Positions 52,034 through 61,384 of a stretch of 64,000 bases of DNA are shown here, one piece after another. The stretch is from Streptomyces spiralis (lineage in GTDB: Bacteria; Actinomycetota; Actinomycetes; Streptomycetales; Streptomycetaceae), in assembly GCF_014654675.1 (NCBI RefSeq), contig NZ_BNBC01000019.1:75780-139779 (forward strand). Direction: 5' to 3'. A program made the position numbers and the translations under genes. The notes beneath the pieces were generated by a model, which ran no database searches, had not been told where the DNA came from, and worked only from the letters and a program-made list of their open reading frames with translations. How positions within the stretch are numbered: position 1 is the first letter of the stretch; the number at the start of each line of letters is the position of its first letter.

Positions 52034-53314
52034 ATGCTGAAGATGACTGCCGTGGGTGGGCGCGGCTCCGCGGACGCGGGCGCTGAGGCCGAAGAGTGTG
52101 CGAACCCTCTCGAGGAGCTGTCGCTGGAGCAGCTGCGCCGGCGCGGGAGCATGAAGTGGCGCACGCATCCGGCGGACGTCCTGCCCCTGTGGGTGGCGGA
52201 GATGGATGTCCCGCTGGCACCGGCGGTCGCCGACGCGCTGCGCGAAGCCGTCGACGCCGGCGACACCGGATACCCCGTCGGTACCGAGTTCGCGGAGTCA
52301 CTGGCCGGCTTCGCCGCGCGGCGCTGGAAGTGGGACGGGGTGGCGATCGACCGCACCGCCGTGATCCCGGACGTGATGACGGGCGCGGTCCAGGTGCTCA
52401 GGCTGGTCACCGAGCCCGGGGATCCGGTGATCGTCAACTCTCCGGTGTACGCGCCCTTCTACGCCTTCGTCACCCATGACGACCGCCGGATCGTCGAAGC
52501 GCCCCTCGGGCCGGACCTCCGGATCAGCCTGGAAACGCTCGAGGAGACGTTCCGGCGCGTCCGGGAGCGCAGCGGCGGGGGCGGGATCGCGTATCTGCTC
52601 AGCAATCCGCACAACCCGACGGGCACGGTCCACACCTTCGCGGAGCTCGCCGCCGTGGCGGCGCTGGCCCGGCGGTACGGGGTCCGTGTGGTCGCCGACG
52701 AGATCCACGCCCCGCTCGTGCTGCCGGGCGCCACGTTCACTCCCTATTTGAGCGTGCCCGGGTCCGAGAACGCCTTCTCGCTGATGTCGGCGACCAAGGG
52801 CTGGAACCTCGCCGGTATCAAGGCCGCGCTCGCCCTCGCGGGGCCCGAGGCGGCCGGCGATCTGGGCCGGATGCCAGAGGAGGTGACGCACGGCGCCAGC
52901 TATCTGGGCGTGATCGCCCACACGGCGGCCTACCGCCACGGGGACCGGTGGCTCGACGCGCTGCTGGCGGGGCTCGACGCGAACCGGGACCTGCTGGGCC
53001 GGCTGGTCGCCGAGCACCTGCCCGGGGTCGGTTACGCGCGGCCGGAGGGGACCTACCTGGCCTGGCTCGACTGCCGGTCCCTCGGCCTCGCCCCGGAAGA
53101 GGGCGCCGGCGACCTCGCGGTGGTCACGGACCTGGCCGGCCCGGCACGGATGTTCCTCGAGCACGCCAGGGTCGCCCTGTCCTCCGGGCACATCTTCGGA
53201 ACGGGAGGAGCGGGGCACGTCCGCCTGAACTTCGCGACCTCCCACTCCGTCCTCGCCGAGGCGGTCGCCAGGATGGGACGAGCCGCCGTCCTCCACGCGC
53301 GCCGGGTGTACTGA
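52034..53314 (+). CDS. PatB/MalY-type PLP-dependent C-S beta-lyase
   Basis: A 426-residue fold-type I aminotransferase-like enzyme. KWRTHPADVLPLWVAEMDVP near residue 42 is the PatB/MalY N-terminal signature, LLSNPHNPTG near residue 192 binds PLP, VVADEIHAPL near residue 224 holds the cofactor Asp, and SATKGWNLAG near residue 253 carries the Schiff-base Lys. Such enzymes cleave cystathionine or cysteine conjugates to pyruvate, ammonia and a thiol. ATG 52034 with GGGGG at 6 bases. It follows the YeiH-like transporter closely, so the two may form an operon for organosulfur use. Confidence 0.87.
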   Translation: MLKMTAVGGRGSADAGAEAEECANPLEELSLEQLRRRGSMKWRTHPADVLPLWVAEMDVPLAPAVADALREAVDAGDTGYPVGTEFAESLAGFAARRWKWDGVAIDRTAVIPDVMTGAVQVLRLVTEPGDPVIVNSPVYAPFYAFVTHDDRRIVEAPLGPDLRISLETLEETFRRVRERSGGGGIAYLLSNPHNPTGTVHTFAELAAVAALARRYGVRVVADEIHAPLVLPGATFTPYLSVPGSENAFSLMSATKGWNLAGIKAALALAGPEAAGDLGRMPEEVTHGASYLGVIAHTAAYRHGDRWLDALLAGLDANRDLLGRLVAEHLPGVGYARPEGTYLAWLDCRSLGLAPEEGAGDLAVVTDLAGPARMFLEHARVALSSGHIFGTGGAGHVRLNFATSHSVLAEAVARMGRAAVLHARRVY

Positions 53315-53510
53315 TCGGGAGCGGCTCGGTCCGAGGCCCGGCCCGCGACTCACGGCGTCAAGCGGGCCGAAGCCGTGAAACCGGCACACCATACCGTTAG
53401 CATGTTCGAACCTGTGATGATCGACTACCGCCCGTTCTTCACCGGTAAATCACGCCATCCGGCATAATTCATATCCTTTTGTCCACCATCTAACCGAATG
53501 AGTCGAATAA

Positions 53511-54890
53511 TTGGAAAACACGCAAAAGCGAATATCCTCGCGAAGAGACAACGGCTCCGAGCTCTCCGCATGGAGCCGGCCGCGAGTGATGCTGTGGGGG
53601 GCGGCAGGTGTGGCGGTCGCCGGGTTCCTCATCGCGCTGGAATATGCCGCACGCCGCTACGGCCTGCCGGGGCCGATCACCAATCTGACGCGAGAGGTGA
53701 TATTCGCACCTCATTCGGGGCCCCTGCTCTACGCCGGTCTGGCGTTGATGATGGTGGTGCTCAGCTGGCGGCAACGGCTCGTCTCGGCCGGTGTCGCGAT
53801 CGGCGTCGACGTGGTCTTCCTGCTCGTGCGGTGGGCCGTCGGCGCCGACATGAGCTTCGGCAACGGCGCGCTGTGGGTGGTCCTCGGCTGGGCGGTCATC
53901 GCCGTCACGCGCCGTACCGGCCGGGAGCGGGTGCTGCTGCTGAAGGGCGTCGGGCTGGGCATGCTGCTGGTGGCCGGCCACAAGACGGGCGACACCTGGC
54001 TGCTGATCACCTCGAAGACCCGCCCGACGGTGCTCGACCCGTACGTGGCGACCGCCGATCACGCCCTGGGCGACCCGTCGTGGCTTGTCGGGCAGCTCGT
54101 CGACGCCACCGGGCCGGTCGGCGCGCAGCTCCTCCACCTCGTCTACGGTCAGCTCCCGCTGGCGGCGGCCCTCGTCGCCCTGTACCAACTGCGCCATGTG
54201 GCCCGCGACCGCCGTTTCCCGGGCCACCATCTGGTGCGCACCTTCCTGGTGATCGGCCTGCTCGGGCCGGCCATCTACATGATCTTCCCGGTCGTCGGAC
54301 CGGTCTTCGCCTACGGCACCGGCGCGTTCGGCACCGGCGGCGGCCACTGGGCGCTGGCCGACCTGTGGCCGGACACCGTGCCGCCGATCAGCACCCCGCA
54401 CGCCATGCCGTTCGACGAGATCACCCCGCGCAACTGCATGCCCAGCCTGCACACGGCCTGGGCCACCACGCTCTTCGTCCACTCCCGCAAGGGCTCACGG
54501 GCCATGCGCTTCGCCGGCACGTTCTGGCTGGCCGCCACGATTACCGCGACGCTGGGCTTCGGCTACCACTACGGCGCGGACGTCATCGCCGGCGTGGTGT
54601 TCGCCCTCACGATCGAGGCGGCGATGCGCTCGTTCGCCCGCGGCTGGGACCGGTCGAGCGTCCAGCTGGTCGGCTACGGCACGGCCGTCTTCACCGCGCT
54701 CCTGGTGTCGTACCGCTGTCTGCCGGAGCAGATGGCCGCCCATCCCTGGGTGTTCGGACCACTGCTCCTGCTGGCGACGGCCTCGGTGATCTCCGCGTAC
54801 GTACGGACCACCAGGTCGTGGGACCCGAAGGCCGCACCGGCGCCGCAGCCGGAGCCGCAGTCCGCGGAACCGCAGCCCGGACTCGTCTGA
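53511..54890 (+). CDS. PAP2-superfamily membrane phosphatase (IPC-synthase-like)
   Basis: An integral membrane protein of up to 459 residues with about ten hydrophobic segments. The C-terminal half holds the PAP2 phosphatase motifs: RNCMPSLHTAWATT near residue 307 (PSLH) and GYHYGADVIAG near residue 347 (catalytic His and Asp). Layout resembles inositolphosphotransferase or phosphatidate-phosphatase relatives. The TTG start at 53511 has no ribosome-binding site; GTG/ATG at about 53586-53591 just before TM1 may be the real start. The 160 bases upstream are AT-rich and may contain its promoter. Ends with a Pro/Gln/Glu-rich tail. Confidence 0.82.
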   Translation: MENTQKRISSRRDNGSELSAWSRPRVMLWGAAGVAVAGFLIALEYAARRYGLPGPITNLTREVIFAPHSGPLLYAGLALMMVVLSWRQRLVSAGVAIGVDVVFLLVRWAVGADMSFGNGALWVVLGWAVIAVTRRTGRERVLLLKGVGLGMLLVAGHKTGDTWLLITSKTRPTVLDPYVATADHALGDPSWLVGQLVDATGPVGAQLLHLVYGQLPLAAALVALYQLRHVARDRRFPGHHLVRTFLVIGLLGPAIYMIFPVVGPVFAYGTGAFGTGGGHWALADLWPDTVPPISTPHAMPFDEITPRNCMPSLHTAWATTLFVHSRKGSRAMRFAGTFWLAATITATLGFGYHYGADVIAGVVFALTIEAAMRSFARGWDRSSVQLVGYGTAVFTALLVSYRCLPEQMAAHPWVFGPLLLLATASVISAYVRTTRSWDPKAAPAPQPEPQSAEPQPGLV

Positions 54891-54946
54891 GTCGTGTCGC
54901 ACCGGGTGGGAGGCTTGAGCACGCGGCGACGGGGAGGGTCCGCGGG

Positions 54947-56380
54947 CTATGCCTCTGCCAGGGGAAGGTGCGCTTGGAGGGTGGTCCCCTGACCCTCGGG
55001 ACTGTGGAGGGCAAGGGACCCGCCGAGGGCCCTTGTACGGTCGGTGAGGCCGATCAGCCCCGACCCACCGCCCAACCCGGCGCCTCCGACGCCGTCGTCG
55101 TGAACGGACAGGCACAGGAAGCCGCGGCCGGTCCGCGCGCAGACGCGGGCGTGGGACGCGAGGGCGTGCTTGGCGGTGTTGGCCAGCGCCTCCGAGACGA
55201 CGTAGTAGGCCGCCACCTCGATCGGCTCAGGCAGCCTCCGGGGAACGTCCACGTCGAGTTCCACCGGAACCGGGGAGTGACGGGCCAGAGCCCTGAGCGC
55301 AGGGGCGAGACCTCCCCGGGAGAGCACCGCTGGATGAATGCCACGGGAGAGCTCGCGCAGATCGTCCAGTACCCCCTTCAGCGATTCGGCGGCCCGGGAG
55401 ATCCTGCTCCTCAGCATCGGTTGGTCCGCGGGGACCGTGCTCTCGGCGACTTGCAGTTCCAGCAGAAGCGCCACCAACCGCTGCTGGGTGCCGTCATGCA
55501 GATCACGTTCGATGCTGCGCCGCGCCTGGTCGGTGGCCGCGAGAATCCTGGACCGTGACGTGGACAGTTCCGCATGACCTTCCTGCAGCGAGTCGGCCAT
55601 GCGATTGAAGTTGCGTTCCAGGAGCCCGATCTCGCCCACCGCTGTTTCCGGCGTGCGGGCGGTCAGGTCCCCGGCAGCGAGCCGGTCGGCCATGGCGGCT
55701 GTTCGGCGCACGGGACGCACGATGGCCCGCGTGACGTAGCCCGCGACTCCGATGGTGAGCAGCACCGATCCGTTCAGGCCGGCGATGGTCGCGGTCACGG
55801 CCTGGTCGGTGGGTGCCGCGGCGTGCTCCTCCCTTTCCTTGGCCATATTCTGCTCGCCGGCCATGATCTCGTGAAAGTCGTCCAGAATTACCTGGAAACG
55901 GCGGTTGTACTGTTCACTCGAGACGGACCCTGCTGCCGCGGCTCGGTCGTGCTTCGCGGCGTCCGCCAAAGGCATCGAATACTTCTTGATATACGCAGCG
56001 CCCGCGTGCTGGATCCACTCCGCTTTGGCCAGCTCTCCAGGTCTTCCTTCGGTCAGGCGCTTCAGCGTGCCGACGTCCTTGGGGAAGACGGCCACAGAAT
56101 TCTGCCAGCGCTTGACGTACTGCGGGTGCCCGGTCACTGCATAACCGCGCAGGTCCGTCTCAAGATCGAGCACCTGTTGCTCTACCTGGCCGGCCACAAT
56201 GCGCACTTCTTCTGACCTCTGTGCAAGCCGGTGGATTGCACGCAGGTCGAAGACCGAGTGAAGCAGGATGACGAAGGCTGAGCCGATGGGGAGTACAAGG
56301 AGGCTGCTCGCGACGATCAATCGGCGTGCGAGGCCGCGGTTCCCACCGGTCTTCCGGGTACGGAAGGCGAGCGGATGCAC
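54947..56380 (-). CDS. CHASE3/HAMP sensor histidine kinase (NarL-type partner)
   Basis: A 477-residue membrane kinase. TM1 near residues 21-43 (LIVASSLLVLPIGSAFVILL), a CHASE3-like periplasmic helical domain (VLDLETDLRGYAVTG), TM2 near 200-218, HAMP (RPVRRTAAMADRLAAGDLTA), a HisKA_3 dimerisation box with the phospho-His in RSIERDLHDGTQQR near residue 289, and an HATPase with VSEALANTAKHA and DDGVGG. This class signals to LuxR-type response regulators; one lies divergently 145 bases away. GTG start behind GGGAGGGA. Confidence 0.9.
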   Translation of the reverse strand: MHPLAFRTRKTGGNRGLARRLIVASSLLVLPIGSAFVILLHSVFDLRAIHRLAQRSEEVRIVAGQVEQQVLDLETDLRGYAVTGHPQYVKRWQNSVAVFPKDVGTLKRLTEGRPGELAKAEWIQHAGAAYIKKYSMPLADAAKHDRAAAAGSVSSEQYNRRFQVILDDFHEIMAGEQNMAKEREEHAAAPTDQAVTATIAGLNGSVLLTIGVAGYVTRAIVRPVRRTAAMADRLAAGDLTARTPETAVGEIGLLERNFNRMADSLQEGHAELSTSRSRILAATDQARRSIERDLHDGTQQRLVALLLELQVAESTVPADQPMLRSRISRAAESLKGVLDDLRELSRGIHPAVLSRGGLAPALRALARHSPVPVELDVDVPRRLPEPIEVAAYYVVSEALANTAKHALASHARVCARTGRGFLCLSVHDDGVGGAGLGGGSGLIGLTDRTRALGGSLALHSPEGQGTTLQAHLPLAEA

Positions 56381-56524
56381 TGGTCCCTCCCTGTCGGCGG
56401 GACGGGTTTTGCACGAACCTCTTACAGCGTGCTCGCCGGACGAGGCTCAAGGACAATGTCGGGCATGAGGCCAGGAAGCTCGACGTCCGGCGCCGACGGC
56501 CGGCCCAGCGACAAGGGTCCGGCC

Positions 56525-57178
56525 ATGACACCCCTGCGGGTCGTCCTCGCCGAGGACGACGTCCTCCTCCGCGAAGGTCTGGCCAGCTTGCTGCAGCGCG
56601 CGGGCTGCGCGGTGCTGGGGCAGGCCGCCGACGCCGTCCAGTTGCTGGACCTGGTTCGCAGAGTCACACCGGATCTGGTCGTACTGGATATCCGGATGCC
56701 TCCCGGACAGGCGACCGAAGGGCTGGACGCGGCGTGCACCATCCGGCGGGAGTTCCCTGACATGGGCATTCTGCTCCTCTCGGCGTATGTCGAGGTGGAG
56801 AGCGCGTTGGAACTCTTGGACACTGGTCACAGTATTGGCTACCTGCTCAAGAGCCGGGTAAGTGACGTCCAGGATTTCCTGGAAGCGATGCAGCGGATCG
56901 CCGGGGGTGGGTCGGTGCTGGATCCGGCACTCGTGCAGGAACTGGTGTCCGCCCGCCGTAGGGAGGATCCGCTGGCAGTACTCAGCACGCGGGAACTCGA
57001 GGTACTCGGGCTGATGGCCGAAGGCCGTTCCAATGCCGGCATCGCCCGCCGGTTGTGGGTCACCGAAGGGACGGTGGAGAAACATGTACGCAATATCCTG
57101 GCGAAGTTGAACCTGCCGGAGACCGAGGACGACCACCGTCGTGTGCGGGCGGTCATCACCTTTCTGGAGGCCCGGTGA
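56525..57178 (+). CDS. LuxR-family two-component response regulator
   Basis: A 217-residue regulator. The receiver has AEDDVLLREG near residue 9, the phospho-Asp in LVVLDIRMPP near residue 54 and Lys in GYLLKSRV near residue 108. The C-terminal LuxR HTH reads LSTRELEVLGLMAEGRSNAG then ARRLWVTEGTVEKHVRNIL. ATG 56525 is the usual family start; upstream in-frame ATGs (56375, 56465) lie in sequence without similarity. It is divergent from the HisKA_3 kinase gene, a natural pair. Confidence 0.92.
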   Translation: MTPLRVVLAEDDVLLREGLASLLQRAGCAVLGQAADAVQLLDLVRRVTPDLVVLDIRMPPGQATEGLDAACTIRREFPDMGILLLSAYVEVESALELLDTGHSIGYLLKSRVSDVQDFLEAMQRIAGGGSVLDPALVQELVSARRREDPLAVLSTRELEVLGLMAEGRSNAGIARRLWVTEGTVEKHVRNILAKLNLPETEDDHRRVRAVITFLEAR

Positions 57179-57186
57179 TCGAGCCG

Positions 57187-57558
57187 TCATGGTGATCCCC
57201 ACTCCGCGAGCAGGGCGCGAATGGCATTGCCCGACAAATCGGTTTTCGCCAGGAAGCCCACCGCGACACTCCCCTCGATCATGCCTGCGTAGTCGTCCTC
57301 GGCGTGGATGGAGACCAGGACGACCAGCGGAGGAGAGGGGCCGGTCTCTCGTCGTAGCCGACCGGCCAGCTCCAGACCGCACTCGCCACCCAGATCGATG
57401 TCGACCAGCGCCACGTCCGGTCTGAACTGCCGAGCCTGCCGCAATGCCTGAAGGCCGTTCGATGCCACGCCCACGACTGTCATGCCTTGGCCCTCGAGCA
57501 GAGACCGAGCAGCTCGGAGGAACTCAGGGCAGTCATCGACGATCATGCAGCGCACCAT
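57187..57558 (-). CDS. stand-alone response-regulator receiver domain
   Basis: A 123-residue CheY-like protein from ATG 57558. CMIVDDCPEFLRAARSLLEG supplies the acidic pair, DVALVDIDLGG the phospho-Asp near residue 52 and GFLAKTDLS the Lys. There is no output domain, so it acts through protein contacts or as phosphate sink. It is convergent with the LuxR response regulator (8 bases between stops) and could share the same kinase. Longer upstream starts to 57726 are not family-like. Confidence 0.8.
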   Translation of the reverse strand: MVRCMIVDDCPEFLRAARSLLEGQGMTVVGVASNGLQALRQARQFRPDVALVDIDLGGECGLELAGRLRRETGPSPPLVVLVSIHAEDDYAGMIEGSVAVGFLAKTDLSGNAIRALLAEWGSP

Positions 57559-57843
57559 GTTTCCAGAATCCCAGGCGGATGCCCCCGTCAGTATTCCTGC
57601 TAGCTGTATTCGCTCCCCTTCTGCCTGCCGGACCGGAGGACGGCCACTGGCTGGTCCTGGCCCGCGTCGGCGGCCTCTTCGAGCGGTCAGGGACGCCATG
57701 CCATGAGGCTGAGGCCGGTTGGACACTGGCCTGGTGGTGCTGGCAGGAAGAGCCTATGGGGGGCTGACTGCGATGACGACGGCGCGGTCGTGTCCATAGC
57801 TTTGACGCGTTCCCAGATGTCTTTCTCGTAGAGGAGAAAGTAA

Positions 57844-58245
57844 GTGCCAGCCGTCTGTACCGTCCTTGTCGGAACTCGGCCCATCGTGGTGACTGCTGCC
57901 GGTGAGCTGGACATCGCCACCGCCGCCCACACCGAGGCAATCTTCACCGCCGCGAGCAGCGGCACTCATCCCGAGGTCGTCGTCGACCTGAGGCAGGTCA
58001 CCTTCCTGGACTGCGCAGGAGCACGTCCTCTGACCGCGGCCGCCCGCCGCATCCACGAGGCCGGGGGCCGGCTGACGCTACTGGCCGATCACCCCATGGT
58101 CGTCAAAGTGCTGCGCCTCAACCAGTTGAATCCGCATGGCGCGTCGTCGACCGGCGGCGCCGACCCGGCTCACCATCCACCCGCATACCCCCCGTCACCG
58201 CGCCTCTGCGACTACCGCTGCCGACCGTTGACCGAGGAATGCTGA
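57844..58245 (+). CDS. STAS-domain anti-sigma-factor antagonist with Cys at the phosphosite
   Basis: A 133-residue protein. STAS fold: VVTAAGELDIATAAHTEAIF, then VVVDLRQVTFLDCAGARPL near residues 46-64. The usual target Ser for the anti-sigma kinase in the D-S-x-G loop reads D-C-A-G, so phosphorylation by an RsbW-like kinase is not possible at the normal residue. A His/Pro-rich C-terminal tail (about 97-133) follows. GTG start behind AGAGGAG. Beside a SpoIIE/ATPase fusion, so it probably belongs to a partner-switching circuit. Confidence 0.82.
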   Translation: MPAVCTVLVGTRPIVVTAAGELDIATAAHTEAIFTAASSGTHPEVVVDLRQVTFLDCAGARPLTAAARRIHEAGGRLTLLADHPMVVKVLRLNQLNPHGASSTGGADPAHHPPAYPPSPRLCDYRCRPLTEEC

Positions 58246-58356
58246 CGGAGCCGCTCGTCACCGCCGGGCCACCGCGGCGGCCCGGCGGAAGGCAGTAGAG
58301 ATCGTGAGTGGTTCCTCACGGTCTGCCCAGCCTCCGAACACGAGGTTGGGCACAGG

Positions 58357-59982
58357 CTAGGCGCCCAGGCCTGCCGAGGTGTTGTGGTGGTCGTTGCGGA
58401 CTTCTTCCGATGTCGGAAGTTGTTCTTCCGCCCAGATGGTCTTGCCGTGGGAATTGTGGCGCGTGCCCCAGCGCCTGGTGAGCTGAGCCACAATGAACAG
58501 TCCCCGGCCGCCCTCGTCGAATGTGCGGGCTCGCCGCAGATGCGGGGAGGTGCTGCTGCCGTCGGAGACCTCGCAGGTCAATCCGGCACCGTGAAGGATC
58601 AGGCGCAGTCGGACAGGAGGGTGAGCATGTCGGATGGCGTTGGTGACGAGTTCGCTGGCGATGAGCTCCATGGTGGGTGCGGCGTCTTCAAGTCCCCACG
58701 CGGCCAGCTTCCCTGAGATGTGCTGACGAGCTTGCGAGACGGCCGCGACGTCGGCCGAGAGCTCCCAGGTCCCGACATTGCTGCCGTCGAAGGCATGTGT
58801 GCGCGCCGCGAGTACGCCGGCGTGGACATAACGCCCACCGGACACCAGGGCGTCGAGGGCGCAGTGGCAGATGGCGTTCAGGCAGCGCTGAGATCGGACA
58901 ACCGCCTCGGGCGGTGCGGTCCCGCCGGTCCAGGCTGCCAGATCAGGTGTCCCAGGGGTGTGTGCGTGCAGCAGGAGCACACTGCCTTCGGGGAGCGCGA
59001 CCTCGGTGGACTCGGCGGGCGGTCGGCCATGTCCGAGTGGCGGGCCGGCGGGAATCTCCACGGCGTAGGCCAGGCCGTCGGGCCTGATCACGGTCGGCGC
59101 AGGATACCCGGCGCTGGCGAGGGTGCAGCGCGCGGAGACAGGGTCGTAGACGGCATACAGGCAACGGGCGATGGTCCCGGCTGCGCTCTCGTCGTGCTGG
59201 ACCGCCTCGTGCCGGACCATCCGGTGCTGGACCACGTCCTGATGGGGCCGCAGCCGGGTCAGTACATCCTCGAGGTGGGTGAGGAGTTCCTCCGGTTGCA
59301 GGTCGATGTCGGCCAGCGTGCGTACCGCGGCGCGGAGTTCGGCGGCGACTTTGGGCGTGGAACTCCCGTGGTCGGCGACGGAACCGGCGACCAGCGCGAC
59401 CCGGGCCCCCGACAGCGGTATCGCGTCGAGCCAGTGGGCTTTGGGCATCGCCGTGCCGTTGTCGGCCGTGCAGGAACCCACAAGCTCCAACGCCGCGGGC
59501 TGCGGCAGCGCAGACGGTGGCTCGTCAGGCACCGAACACGAAGGTGCGTCGCCGGGGGCGCCGTCTGCGGTGTGCCTCGCCTCCGAGCCGGTTCCTGGAC
59601 TGTCGACGCTCACCACGGGCTGTTCCGCCCGGGTGCAGTGCGGGCGTTGCAGACTCAGGCGGGTCCGGCAGGTCACAAGGCTCAGACCGAAGGACAGCGC
59701 CGCAGCGGAGATCACCACTGCACGGCCTCCTTCGGAGACCCCGTGGATCGCCAAGCCGTAGACGGCCACGCTGGCCGCCAGGGTCGCGACCCCGATGAAG
59801 AGGGTCCGACGCACGGGGAGCAGGGCAGCGGCCACCAGGGGGACCAGCACCGAGTAGTCGGACCAGCGGACCAAGCCACCGGTGGAGACGCTCAGTTGGA
59901 CCGCGCACATGGCGCTCAGGTAGATGACGAGCAGGGAACTCGGCCGGCACAGCAGACGTCGCGCAGTAGCCATCTTTGTCAC
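58357..59982 (-). CDS. membrane SpoIIE-like/HATPase fusion with degenerate phosphatase domain
   Basis: A 541-residue protein. Four hydrophobic segments occupy residues 12-105; a SpoIIE-like domain spans about 165-375 and an RsbW-type HATPase about 395-525 (MELIASELVTNAIRHAHPPV, FDEGGRGLFIVAQLTRRW). The phosphatase metal sites are lost: the usual GDVxGHG reads AGSVADHG and the TDGxxE region reads LHAHTPGTPD. It may therefore act as a kinase or scaffold with a dead phosphatase. GTG start behind GAAGGGA. It follows the intact SpoIIE gene by 60 bases on the same strand. Confidence 0.85.
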   Translation of the reverse strand: MTKMATARRLLCRPSSLLVIYLSAMCAVQLSVSTGGLVRWSDYSVLVPLVAAALLPVRRTLFIGVATLAASVAVYGLAIHGVSEGGRAVVISAAALSFGLSLVTCRTRLSLQRPHCTRAEQPVVSVDSPGTGSEARHTADGAPGDAPSCSVPDEPPSALPQPAALELVGSCTADNGTAMPKAHWLDAIPLSGARVALVAGSVADHGSSTPKVAAELRAAVRTLADIDLQPEELLTHLEDVLTRLRPHQDVVQHRMVRHEAVQHDESAAGTIARCLYAVYDPVSARCTLASAGYPAPTVIRPDGLAYAVEIPAGPPLGHGRPPAESTEVALPEGSVLLLHAHTPGTPDLAAWTGGTAPPEAVVRSQRCLNAICHCALDALVSGGRYVHAGVLAARTHAFDGSNVGTWELSADVAAVSQARQHISGKLAAWGLEDAAPTMELIASELVTNAIRHAHPPVRLRLILHGAGLTCEVSDGSSTSPHLRRARTFDEGGRGLFIVAQLTRRWGTRHNSHGKTIWAEEQLPTSEEVRNDHHNTSAGLGA

Positions 59983-60042
59983 TGTCCCTTCATGGTTGGC
60001 CTCTGGTGCCGATCGTGCAGAGGCGGATGCCTCTGATGCGGG

Positions 60043-61260
60043 TCATGCGGTGGTCTCCGGAGAATGCGACGAGCGGGCAGGACAGTGGACGGCCACCATG
60101 GCGAGGTCGTCGTCCAGATGACGGCCCGCGTAGCTGTCGAGGTCCTGGCCGATGTGTTGCAGCAGACTGTGCGGGCAACACCAGGTCCAGGTGGCAGCAC
60201 GCTTGAGGACGGGGTAGAACGCCCCGGTGGCATCGCGGGCCTCGACGAGTCCGTCGGTGTAGAGCAACAAGGTGTCGCCCGGAACAAACGCGAACGTGTC
60301 GACGGTGAATGCCTCAGCCGTGCTTCCGGCCAGCCCGAGTGGTGGAGCAGGCCGAGACACGCATAGGTGGGTCACTCCCCCGCGTCGCTTCAGCAGGGGC
60401 GGCGGGTGTCCGCAGCTCACGACCCTGACGGTCTCTTCTTCGTCGGGAAGTTCGACCAACAGAGCAGTGATGAAGCGTTCGGCGCTGTCGGGGTCCCTCT
60501 CGGCCATCTCGGCCAGGTGCCTGCGGACGCTGCGTTCCAGTGAGGCCGCCAACTTCGGGAGTGTCTCGTGTTCGTGGGCTGCCTCGCGAAAGGCACCGAG
60601 GAGGACGGAGGCGTCCTCGACGGCCGGCAGACCCTTGCCGCGGACGTCGCCTATGAGGAAGCGGGTCATACGGCCGGTTCGGACCGCGGCGTACAGGTCG
60701 CCGCCCACCAGAGCGTGCGCGGTGGCCGCCCGGTACATGGACGCGATACGAAGAGAACCCAATGTGCGTGGGATGGGCCGCAACAGAACCCGCTGGGCCG
60801 CCTCGGACACGGCGCGCACCTGCGTGAGTTCTCTCAGATCGCGATCGTGCAGCGCGCGAGCGGCGATGGCGGAGCCCGAGACCGCCAGCAGAGCGCCGAT
60901 GTGAATGGGCAGCAACGGCGAATGCACCAGGCCGTCGTGCCAGTCGATGAGGACCACTGCCGCACTGGCGGTCAGTGCCATGACGACGGTGAATCGCGTC
61001 GGCGCGACCGCCGCGGCGCAGGTGGGGGCCGCCACGAGCAGCGGTGAGAGATGAATGGCCAGCGGGGCGAAGGATGCCGTGAGGGTGATCGCCGCGATCA
61101 GCAGAAGGGGAAGCGCCAGGTGCGCTCGCACGCCCGCGGCCGCTGGTCGCATCCGACCCGTGAGGCCGGGTCGAACGCGGCTTCGCCACCCGTGTCCGAG
61201 TCCGTGGGTTCGGGGGCGGCCAGAACCAGGCACTGGGACATCGCGAGCAAGGGATTTCAT
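60043..61260 (-). CDS. membrane PP2C-type SpoIIE phosphatase
   Basis: A 405-residue protein with about four membrane segments at residues 45-130 followed by a complete SpoIIE phosphatase domain: GGDLYAAVRTGRMTRFLIGD then VRGKGLPAVEDASVLLGAF, LLLYTDGLVEARD near residue 337 and RHLDDDLAMVAVHC near the end, the metal-binding Asp residues all present. It would dephosphorylate STAS antagonists. ATG 61260 behind AGGATC. First gene of the pair with the degenerate SpoIIE/ATPase fusion. Confidence 0.88.
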   Translation of the reverse strand: MKSLARDVPVPGSGRPRTHGLGHGWRSRVRPGLTGRMRPAAAGVRAHLALPLLLIAAITLTASFAPLAIHLSPLLVAAPTCAAAVAPTRFTVVMALTASAAVVLIDWHDGLVHSPLLPIHIGALLAVSGSAIAARALHDRDLRELTQVRAVSEAAQRVLLRPIPRTLGSLRIASMYRAATAHALVGGDLYAAVRTGRMTRFLIGDVRGKGLPAVEDASVLLGAFREAAHEHETLPKLAASLERSVRRHLAEMAERDPDSAERFITALLVELPDEEETVRVVSCGHPPPLLKRRGGVTHLCVSRPAPPLGLAGSTAEAFTVDTFAFVPGDTLLLYTDGLVEARDATGAFYPVLKRAATWTWCCPHSLLQHIGQDLDSYAGRHLDDDLAMVAVHCPARSSHSPETTA

Positions 61261-61384
61261 GGGTGATCCTGCGAGGGCTTGATCTCGAGAGCGCCCGGGA
61301 TTCTGCATGCCGGCCGTCCGTGAACCTCCAGCGCGCCGCAGCGCAACCGTTCCCCGTCCTTACCGTTTGCTTGAAACTTTCTTG

